From: CAZWUZ01 sp964637655 [NCBI: uncultured bacterium]
Lineage (GTDB): Bacteria; DAOPZR01
Reading direction: 5' to 3'
NCBI GenBank assembly: GCA_964637655.1
Contig: CAZWUZ010000250.1
Location: forward strand, 1-5,676
Length of the DNA stretch: 5,676 nucleotides
The notes below the pieces were generated by a model. The model was not told the DNA's origin. It made no database searches and was given only the letters and a program-made list of their open reading frames with translations. Made by a program: the position numbers and the translations under genes. Below, one piece after another: positions 1 to 4,036 of this stretch (position 1 is its first letter; the number at the start of each line of letters is the position of its first letter).

Positions 1-599
1 ACGCGGCAGATGCCGCCGCCATCCGCCACCGCGTCGAGGACAAACCGGTAGCGCCGCCCCGCCCGGCGGAAATACCCGTGTGCCACGCCCGTGCGCCGCG
101 CGGTTTCGAGCCGCCACGCCAGGTCGGCGAGCTGCCAGCCGCGGGGTACCGCCGCCAGCTGCTGCCAGGCCCGCGGCAGCGGCGAATGCTGCCGCACGCG
201 TCCCTCCCCGTCGTAGCGCAGCGCGCAGGGCCACAGGCCCGTCACCGGGACCGCCGCGGGCGCCGCCGGCCGTTCCCACGGGGCCGGGCCGTGATGCCAG
301 AAACCCGCGACCGCGCCGTCGGCAGCAAGCAGCGGCACCGCGCGCCCCTCGCGCTGCTGCCGCCCCCGCACCTCCGCCTCCTCGTCCGGCGTGAAGTACG
401 TGCCGCGACAGGCGGCGAGAAAGTCCGCCACCGGCTCCGCCGCGCCGCGCGCGGCATAGGCCTCGACTGCGCGCCGGCGCACCACGCCGGCGCACTCACC
501 GTCGGGTTCAACCAGCGGCAGCGCCGGGAACGGATACTCGGAAAAGAGACGCAGCAGGTCGGAACCCGCGTGCGCCGGCACGCGTTCAGGAAGTGACAA
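1..599 (-). CDS. Unrecognised sensory-type protein, CBS-like plus PAS-like stretches (C-terminus off the left edge)
   Basis: A continuous frame with no stop runs from an in-frame TGA near 617 to the left edge, giving 199 codons whose 3' end lies outside the window. The first usable start is TTG at 599 (M-S-L-P-E-R-V), 23 bp after the flagellin stop. A GTG at 581 is the alternative, and neither has a clear Shine-Dalgarno. Residues 14-48 (DLLRLFSEYPFPALPLV, then EPDGECAGVV) read like half of a CBS domain: helix, hydrophobic strand, then a D-G turn. A second such element is at 86-100 (RAVPLLAADGAVAGF). Residues 121-199 (LRYDGEGRV, later RRYRFVLDAVADGGG) resemble a diverged PAS fold. No catalytic motif is visible. 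I infer a sensor or regulator whose output domain lies beyond the edge. Same-strand position suggests co-transcription with the flagellin. The frame is well supported by its length in GC-rich DNA and protein-like content; the family is a guess. Confidence 0.6.
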   Translation of the reverse strand, partial: MSLPERVPAHAGSDLLRLFSEYPFPALPLVEPDGECAGVVRRRAVEAYAARGAAEPVADFLAACRGTYFTPDEEAEVRGRQQREGRAVPLLAADGAVAGFWHHGPAPWERPAAPAAVPVTGLWPCALRYDGEGRVRQHSPLPRAWQQLAAVPRGWQLADLAWRLETARRTGVAHGYFRRAGRRYRFVLDAVADGGGICR

Positions 600-622
600 A
601 CGGTTGTGTTGCGTTCAGGCCG

Positions 623-1459
623 TCAGTTGCCCAGCCGCCCCGAGGTTACCCCGAGCAGTTCCAGCACCCGGCCCGGCATCAGGTTCGCCTGCGAGATCAT
701 CGCCGCGCTGCTCTGCACCAGCAGCTGACTGCGCGTGTAGGAAATCATCTCCGCGGCAAGATCGGCATCACGGATGGCGGAGAGCGCCGACGTCGCCGTC
801 AGTTCGCTCGTGCCGAGGAAATTCAGCGCGTGCTGCAGCCGGTTCTCCTCCGCGCCGATATCCGCCAGCTGTGTCAGCACCTCCTGCAGTGCCGCCGCCG
901 CGGTCCCGATGGCGGTCTCCGCCTGCCCCTGCGTCGCCACCGACAGCCCGGTCAGTCCGAGCGTGGTCGTCGACATGCTGGCGATGCTGATGGGAATGGT
1001 CATCCCCGCATCGGGACCCGCCTGAATCTGCCCGGGATTGACCTCCCCGCGCAGCAGCGCCAGCGTGTTGAAAGACGCGGTGGAACTGAGGCGGTTGACC
1101 TCCGTCAGCAGGCGGTTGACCGCGACCTGCAGATTGGCACGATCAGTCGCCGTGAGAGTGCCATTCGCCGCCTGAATGGCGCTGGCGGAAACTTCCTCGA
1201 GTATGGTGCTGATCTCCTGCAGCGCCCCTTCGGCCGTCTGCAGCAGCGAGATGCCCGTTTCGACGTTGGTCTGGGCCTGAACGATCCCTCCTAATTGGTA
1301 GCGAAACTTGACGGCAACCGCGAATCCCGCGGGGTCATCCGCCGCATCATTGATCCGATATCCCGACGACAGACGTTCAAGAACCTTTGACAGGTTATCC
1401 TGCGCGGCGGAATAATACCGATGTGCCGTAAGCGCAGGGAGGTTGAGGGTGATACGCAT
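623..1459 (-). CDS. Flagellin, short form (278 aa)
   Basis: This is the structural subunit of the flagellar filament, exported by the flagellar type III apparatus. The N-terminal D0/D1 region is clear: LERLSSGYRINDAADDPAGF at residues 28-46 matches the flagellin signature, followed by NVETGISLLQTAEGALQEI (65-83) and NRLSSTASFNTLALL (122-136). The C-terminal D1/D0 region is also clear: ENRLQHALNFL (205-215), SAIRDADLAAEM (227-238), then SQLLVQSSAAMISQAN (244-259) and VLELL. Only about 45 residues separate the two halves, so the variable D2/D3 domains are essentially absent. The protein continues about 9 residues past the usual leucine-rich end (GVTSGRLGN). The start is ATG with GGAGG 9 nt upstream. 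Unusually, a consensus sigma-70 promoter precedes it rather than a sigma-28 site. A diguanylate cyclase gene lies upstream and an unknown sensory-type gene lies 23 bp downstream. Whether this is the main or an accessory flagellin cannot be judged here, so no gene symbol is assigned. Confidence 0.95.
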   Translation of the reverse strand: MRITLNLPALTAHRYYSAAQDNLSKVLERLSSGYRINDAADDPAGFAVAVKFRYQLGGIVQAQTNVETGISLLQTAEGALQEISTILEEVSASAIQAANGTLTATDRANLQVAVNRLLTEVNRLSSTASFNTLALLRGEVNPGQIQAGPDAGMTIPISIASMSTTTLGLTGLSVATQGQAETAIGTAAAALQEVLTQLADIGAEENRLQHALNFLGTSELTATSALSAIRDADLAAEMISYTRSQLLVQSSAAMISQANLMPGRVLELLGVTSGRLGN

Positions 1460-1468
1460 GGTTCATCG

Positions 1469-1473
1469 CCTCC
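1469..1473 (-). promoter_or_regulatory. Flagellin ribosome binding site (GGAGG)
   Basis: GGAGG lies 9 nt before the flagellin ATG at 1459 and supports that start. It overlaps the downstream CsrA-type GGA motif, so a bound protein there would compete with the ribosome (inference). An out-of-frame ATG sits 7 nt before the true start. Confidence 0.75.
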
Positions 1474-1511
1474 ATCCGTGAGTGACCGCGAACCCGCTGA
1501 CGTCCGTGTAT
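1472..1511 (-). promoter_or_regulatory. Putative CsrA-binding sites in the flagellin leader
   Basis: Two CANGGANG elements lie in the untranslated leader. The upstream one (1511-1500, ATACACGGACGT) agrees with the CsrA SELEX consensus RUACARGGAUGU at 10 of 12 positions. The downstream one (1483-1472, ACTCACGGATGG) agrees at 8 of 12 and runs into the Shine-Dalgarno. A distal site plus one at the ribosome binding site is the usual arrangement for CsrA repression. The motifs are seen directly; CsrA binding is inference, and no csrA or fliW gene is in the window. Confidence 0.4.
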
Positions 1512-1513
1512 GC

Positions 1514-1526
1514 CAGCACCGTGCTG
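1514..1526 (-). other. Small hairpin in the flagellin leader
   Basis: CAGCA, a 3-nt loop, then TGCTG forms a 5-bp stem just upstream of the first CsrA-type motif. It could stabilise the mRNA 5' region or present the neighbouring GGA motif. It is short and may be chance. Confidence 0.3.
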
Positions 1527-1555
1527 CTGTTCAGTTTTCCCCTATCCCGGAACAC

Positions 1556-1584
1556 ATTATACCATTATTGTATCCCTTTGTCAA
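1556..1584 (-). promoter_or_regulatory. Consensus sigma-70 promoter with extended -10, upstream of flagellin
   Basis: On the minus strand TTGACA (1584-1579) is followed by exactly 17 bp and TATAAT (1561-1556), matching all twelve consensus positions at the optimal spacing. TG (1564-1563) one base before the -10 makes it an extended -10 as well. Transcription should begin near 1549, giving a leader of about 90 nt before the flagellin ATG. No sigma-28 pattern (TAAA, 15 bp, GCCGATAA) or sigma-54 pattern (GG, 10 bp, GC with the usual flanks) was seen in this leader or just upstream. Confidence 0.85.
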
Positions 1585-1587
1585 GGG
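1574..1587. promoter_or_regulatory. Possible operator overlapping the flagellin -35
   Basis: CCCTT, 4 nt, AAGGG is an inverted repeat that covers the TTGACA hexamer completely. A dimeric repressor bound here would block RNA polymerase. The arms are only 5 bp, so chance is quite possible; the position is what makes it notable. Confidence 0.3.
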
Positions 1588-1590
1588 TTA

Positions 1591-1604
1591 TGCCGCGGGC
1601 GGCA
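1591..1604 (-). terminator. GC hairpin after the diguanylate cyclase gene, possible terminator
   Basis: TGCCGC and GCGGCA form a perfect 6-bp inverted repeat with a 2-nt centre, about 40 bp past the diguanylate cyclase stop and just before the flagellin -35. There is no T-run after it, so intrinsic termination would be inefficient. Read-through from the cyclase gene into flagellin is possible. Confidence 0.3.
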
Positions 1605-1642
1605 GCAGCAACCTCTGTTCTGCCATCCGGTTGCACGCGTTG

Positions 1643-2524
1643 TCAGACAGGCGGAGCCAGCGTCAGGATACGGTTGCGACCGAGGCGCTTGGCCTGATAG
1701 AGCAGGCCATCCGCCAGCGCCACCAGTTCCTGCCCGTCGCGCTCATCCTCAGGGAATGCCGCCACCCCGCCGCTGATGCTGATCTGCCCGTTGGGATGCT
1801 TTTCCCGGTTCGGGAAGGGCCAGGAGGCAATCGCCTGCCGCACCTGCTCCGCCCAGTGCAGTCCCTGCGCCCGGTCGCATCCCGGCAGCACCGCGAGAAA
1901 CTCCTCGCCACCGTAGCGCCCCAGCGGGGTATGCGGCGGCAGCGCGCGCCGCGTCACCCCGACCAGTTCGATAAGCAGAATGTCGCCCGCCAGGTGCCCG
2001 TTGAGGTCGTTGAACTTCTTGAAATAGTCGATATCGAAGAACACCACCGCCAGTGGTTTCCCCTGTTTTTCCGCCAGCTCCAGTTCATTGGCCAGCAGGT
2101 CGAGGATGAAGGTCTTGTTGTAGGTGTGGGTGAAGGTGTCCGACACCGCCGCCAGCGCCGTCTCCTCCAGCTGCTCGCTGCCGATGATGCGCGTGTATTT
2201 CAGTTCGCCCGTCACGTTCTGCAGGTAATCGAGCGAGGCCACGCGCACCCCCACGTTGCGCGCGAGCACCGTGCTCAGATGGTACTTGTGCTTGAGGATC
2301 TCGTCCCAGCGCTGTCGCGCGAGCGGCTCGTCAAAGCGGAGCCCGGTCAGGGCGAAGATGATGTTGCTGTAGAGCAGTTCCCCGCTCTGCGCCACCACCT
2401 CGTCGACGTGAACGATCTCGTCACGCGTCGGGTGGCGGTCCATGGCGAAGATATCGATAATGCGGTCGTCGATGGCGGCGAGTTTCTTGAGGTCTTCGCT
2501 GTCCAGCGGACGTGAATCAGTCAT
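1643..2524 (-). CDS. Diguanylate cyclase (GGEEF domain)
   Basis: It makes cyclic di-GMP from two GTP, the second messenger that shifts cells from swimming to attachment. The protein has 293 aa and no evident membrane segment, so it is probably cytoplasmic. Residues 1-125 form a helical N-terminal region I cannot assign, containing KHKYHLSTVLARNVGVRVAS (78-97). The GGDEF domain spans about 128-290: DIDYFKKFND with metal ligand D164 and substrate residues N172 and D181, RYGGEEF with G205-G206-E207-E208-F209, ISISGGVAAFP, and ADGLLYQAKRLGRNRI near the end. All catalytic positions are present. The inhibitory I-site (RxxD before the signature) is replaced by P-P-H-T (196-199), so product inhibition through it is unlikely. 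The domain-opening DxLTGLxNR motif is degenerate (SDTFTHTYNK, 128-137). The start ATG has GGAAAGG upstream. The gene precedes flagellin on the same strand and diverges from dedA. Confidence 0.92.
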   Translation of the reverse strand: MTDSRPLDSEDLKKLAAIDDRIIDIFAMDRHPTRDEIVHVDEVVAQSGELLYSNIIFALTGLRFDEPLARQRWDEILKHKYHLSTVLARNVGVRVASLDYLQNVTGELKYTRIIGSEQLEETALAAVSDTFTHTYNKTFILDLLANELELAEKQGKPLAVVFFDIDYFKKFNDLNGHLAGDILLIELVGVTRRALPPHTPLGRYGGEEFLAVLPGCDRAQGLHWAEQVRQAIASWPFPNREKHPNGQISISGGVAAFPEDERDGQELVALADGLLYQAKRLGRNRILTLAPPV

Positions 2525-2530
2525 GACATG

Positions 2531-2537
2531 CCTTTCC
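2531..2537 (-). promoter_or_regulatory. Ribosome binding site of the diguanylate cyclase gene
   Basis: GGAAAGG lies 6 nt before the ATG at 2524 and supports that start. Confidence 0.5.
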
Positions 2538-2595
2538 GGGTTTCACAGCAGCGCCATGCCGTTCCGTTGTCAGCAGGGATGCGTGCGGGCGGGCC

Positions 2596-2613
2596 GCCGG
2601 AAACCAAACCGGC
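2596..2613. other. Inverted repeat in the cyclase/dedA divergent region
   Basis: GCCGG, 8 nt, CCGGC is a perfect 5-bp inverted repeat lying at the predicted start of the diguanylate cyclase transcript. It could be an operator or a leader hairpin. The evidence is weak in DNA this GC-rich. Confidence 0.25.
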
Positions 2614-2615
2614 AT

Positions 2616-2645
2616 GGTGTAGCATAGGTGCACCGTCGCTGTCAA
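2616..2645 (-). promoter_or_regulatory. Candidate promoter for the diguanylate cyclase gene
   Basis: A perfect TTGACA (2645-2640) is followed 18 bp later by TACACC (2621-2616). The -10 is poor by itself but is preceded by the extended -10 TG. Transcription would start near 2609 and give a leader of about 85 nt. Confidence 0.4.
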
Positions 2646-2701
2646 AATCGCAGGAAGCGATGCATGCCGCAGCCGCCATGGAGGGCAAAAGCTGCGGCAA
2701 A

Positions 2702-2730
2702 TTGCCTTTTAGCACGCCCTAACGTATGAT
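2702..2730 (+). promoter_or_regulatory. Candidate promoter for the dedA-family gene
   Basis: TTGCCT (2702-2707, 4 of 6) and TATGAT (2725-2730, 5 of 6) are separated by exactly 17 bp. The predicted transcription start, about 7 nt after the -10, falls at 2736-2738, right at the ATG at 2738. Confidence 0.5.
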
Positions 2731-2737
2731 GACCTGC

Positions 2738-3352
2738 ATGGAACTGGAAACCATTGCCGGGTGGCTGGTCTATTTCAGCGCGCCGGCAGCCATCTACGCG
2801 TCGCTGTTCGGCATGCTGCTGCTCTGCGGGTTCGGTCTGCCGCTCCCCGAGGATGTCACCCTCATCGCCGGCGGCTATCTTGCCTTTCTCGGAAAGGTCG
2901 ATGTCCATGTCGTGCTGCTCGTCTCGTTTCTCGGGGTGATGATCGGCGACTCGACCATCTTCCTGCTCGGGCACCGCTACGGGTCGCGCCTGCTGCGCGT
3001 GCGCCCCCTGTCGCGCTTTCTCACCGAGCCGCGCCTGGCCAAAGCGCAGGGCTACTTCCACCGCTACGGCGACAAGGTCTTCTTTATCGCGCGCTTCCTG
3101 CCGGGACTGCGCACCCCGATTTTCTTCACCGGCGGTTCGCTGCACAGCCGCTTCCGCACCTTCTTCACCTACGACTTCATCGCCGCCCTCGTCAGTGTCC
3201 CCGTCTGGGTGTACGGCGCCTACTTTGGCGGCCCCTACATCCACCGGTTCATGACCTACGGGAAGTGGGCGCAGGGCGGCCTGATTGCCCTGCTGGTCAT
3301 CGCCGTCGCCGGGAAGATCTGGTGGTCACGCCGCAAGGAACGCCGCGCCTGA
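2738..3352 (+). CDS. DedA family (VTT domain) inner membrane protein
   Basis: This is a polytopic inner membrane protein of the DedA/Tvp38/SNARE-associated family. Members are linked to envelope integrity, proton-motive-force homeostasis and recycling of polyprenyl or phospholipid carriers. Counting from ATG at 2738 (204 aa), seen features are: GFGLPLPED at 31-39, the re-entrant-loop acidic motif; LGVMIGDSTIFLLGHRYG at 65-82; and FHRYGDKVFFIARFLPGLRT at 107-126, the family FxxRFxPGxR signature with both arginines kept. Further hydrophobic segments lie near 145-163 and 180-197, before a basic tail (WWSRRKERRA). Length is normal for the family. In-frame ATGs at 2726 and 2729 would add four or three residues, but they sit inside the best -10 box and no candidate has a Shine-Dalgarno. 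The MELETIAGW start therefore fits best and suggests a leaderless mRNA. It is the only plus-strand gene here and shows no functional link to its motility neighbours. Confidence 0.92.
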   Translation: MELETIAGWLVYFSAPAAIYASLFGMLLLCGFGLPLPEDVTLIAGGYLAFLGKVDVHVVLLVSFLGVMIGDSTIFLLGHRYGSRLLRVRPLSRFLTEPRLAKAQGYFHRYGDKVFFIARFLPGLRTPIFFTGGSLHSRFRTFFTYDFIAALVSVPVWVYGAYFGGPYIHRFMTYGKWAQGGLIALLVIAVAGKIWWSRRKERRA

Positions 3353-3406
3353 ACCGGTCCGCACCGCCGTGGCCACACACACTGACAACTGAACAGCGAA
3401 TTTGAC

Positions 3407-3465
3407 GTAAGCAGCAGCGTCAGGATCTGCGGAGCGCAGGAGAAATTCAGGCAGGGAGCAAAACG
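3407..3465. repeat. Degenerate partial third copy of the 81-bp repeat
   Basis: GTAAGCAGCAGCG (3407-3419) matches GTAAGCAGGAGCG of the full units at 12 of 13 positions. The unit boundary GGAGCAAAACG recurs at 3455. The distance between the two landmarks is 48 nt here against 30 nt in the full unit, so this copy would carry 18 extra nucleotides. It may be an eroded older unit or coincidence. Confidence 0.35.
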
Positions 3466-3616
3466 TGGTGCGCGACTGCGGTTGACCGTCCGCATTCAGC
3501 AGAGCGTAAGCAGGAGCGCGCTAAAAGGCTGGACCGGAGCAAAACGCTGTGCGCGACTGCGGTTGACCGTCCGCATTCAGCAGAGCGTAAGCAGGAGCGC
3601 GCTAAAAGGTTGGACC
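3455..3616. repeat. 81-bp tandem direct repeat, two units
   Basis: Unit 1 is 3455-3535 and unit 2 is 3536-3616. They differ at three positions only (3466/3547, 3467/3548 and 3529/3610). Each unit carries GGAGCAAAACG at its left end, an internal inverted repeat TGCGG, 8 nt, CCGCA (alternatively CGGT, TG, ACCG), the string GTAAGCAGGAGCGCG, and ends with TGGACC. The near-identity points to a recent duplication. I do not recognise the family. It is not a CRISPR array: the units adjoin directly with no variable spacers. Confidence 0.9.
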
Positions 3617-3640
3617 GGACGCCTGGTGGGGTCCGGTCCA
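3604..3640 (-). terminator. Possible intrinsic terminator of flgM (10-bp perfect hairpin)
   Basis: TGGACCGGAC (3611-3620) and GTCCGGTCCA (3631-3640) are perfect reverse complements around a 10-nt loop. Read on the minus strand, about 57 bp past the flgM stop, the stem is followed by AACCTTTTAG, a short and interrupted U-tract. The left arm extends the end of repeat unit 2, and TGGACCGG recurs at the end of unit 1 (3530-3537), which could pair alternatively with the same right arm. Confidence 0.45.
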
Positions 3641-3696
3641 CTGAAAGGGAAATATACTGCTGACCGGCGAATGAGGGATGTGCCGGTTAGTATCGT

Positions 3697-3996
3697 CTAC
3701 TGGCGACCGATCAGAGCATCCGCGATCCGTTCCGCAATCGCCTCGGCAACTTTTTCCGTCAGATAGTTGCCACTGGCAATGCGTTCCGCGGCTGCCTTGA
3801 CCCGGTCGATGCGCACGTCAGGAGCAGCTTTCGCCGCCTCTGTCGCCCTGGCCACCTCAGCTGCCTGCTGAGCGGCCGGCGATATCTCGATGCGATCCCC
3901 TGAACGCTCTGCTTTCGGCGTTTCCGCCTTCTTCGTGCGCTCTGCCCGTTGGGTCTCCTGCACCTTGTTGATGCCATTGATATTAGAGATATCCAT
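3697..3996 (-). CDS. flgM: FlgM-type anti-sigma-28 factor
   Basis: FlgM binds sigma-28 (FliA) and holds late flagellar genes off until the hook is finished, then leaves the cell through the flagellar export channel. The product is 99 aa, the usual FlgM size, with no cysteine or membrane segment. It starts MDISNINGI. A charged, probably disordered stretch (13-33) follows. The FlgM core comes next: DRIEISPAAQQAAEVARA (34-51), AAPDVRIDRVKAAAERIASG (57-76), NYLTEKVAEAIAERIADAL to the end. This matches the family order (EIS, then PDVR..RV..I..G.Y, then a C-terminal helix). The start is the ATG at 3996 because a strong Shine-Dalgarno precedes it. An in-frame GTG at 4005 overlaps that Shine-Dalgarno and is unlikely. 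The gene follows the flippase-like gene by 40 bp on the same strand. No sigma-28 site was found directly upstream. Confidence 0.82.
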   Translation of the reverse strand: MDISNINGINKVQETQRAERTKKAETPKAERSGDRIEISPAAQQAAEVARATEAAKAAPDVRIDRVKAAAERIASGNYLTEKVAEAIAERIADALIGRQ

Positions 3997-4001
3997 CGAC
4001 C

Positions 4002-4011
4002 TCACCTCCTT
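4002..4011 (-). promoter_or_regulatory. Strong flgM ribosome binding site
   Basis: AAGGAGGTGA is almost fully complementary to the 16S rRNA 3' end. It sits 5 nt before ATG 3996 (8 nt counted from GGAGG). It fixes the flgM start and predicts strong translation, matching the need for stoichiometric anti-sigma factor (inference). Confidence 0.8.
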
Positions 4012-4036
4012 TTTACCCCGTCTATCCCCTTCTTCG

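Larger units (their letters stand above)
3353..3696. other. Gene-free gap between converging dedA and flgM, repeat-bearing
   Basis: I see no convincing gene in these 344 bp. The gap holds an 81-bp tandem duplication, a weak partial third piece and a perfect 10-bp inverted repeat. Immediately after the dedA stop are ACCGGT and GTGGCCAC palindromes but no U-tract, so no clear dedA terminator. Open frames crossing the repeats exist on both strands but look like non-coding artefacts. Confidence 0.7.

Noticed and set aside
582-619. Direct repeat GCGTTCAGG (582-590 and 611-619) at the flagellin/unknown-gene junction
   Set aside because: It is only 9 bp, and the copies flank nothing resembling an insertion, so it is likely chance.
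593-1294. 233-codon plus-strand open frame opposite flagellin
   Set aside because: It is antisense to a gene with unmistakable flagellin motifs. Its translation is rich in R, Q, H and P, typical of a mirror frame in GC-rich DNA.
1535-1560. c-di-GMP (GEMM) riboswitch in the flagellin leader
   Set aside because: The neighbouring diguanylate cyclase made this attractive, but the leader of about 90 nt lacks the conserved GEMM core and its paired stems.
1421-2515. 364-codon plus-strand open frame
   Set aside because: It is opposite the diguanylate cyclase gene and the flagellin leader. No domain was recognised, and the minus-strand GGEEF frame explains the region.
2521-2715. 64-codon minus-strand frame ending in an ATGA overlap with the diguanylate cyclase start
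   Set aside because: The overlap is tempting, but the peptide has no recognisable features, there is no clear Shine-Dalgarno, and it would span the candidate cyclase promoter.
2642-3244. 200-codon minus-strand open frame opposite dedA
   Set aside because: Its composition is shadow-like and the DedA motifs on the plus strand are decisive.
3455-3616. CRISPR array or integron attC sites
   Set aside because: The units adjoin without spacers, and there is no paired 7-bp core-site architecture and no cas or integrase gene.
3447-3641. 64-codon minus-strand frame with a 27-residue internal repeat
   Set aside because: It is open only because the 81-bp unit is a multiple of three. There is no ribosome binding site, and the Cys/Arg/Ser-rich peptide is unlike its neighbours.
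3653-3658. TATACT as a plus-strand promoter antisense to flgM
   Set aside because: No -35 resembling TTGACA at 16-18 bp upstream; the position is occupied by the hairpin arm.
3482-3766. 94-codon plus-strand frame through the repeats into flgM
   Set aside because: It runs antisense into the flgM C-terminus, with no ribosome binding site and no known motif.
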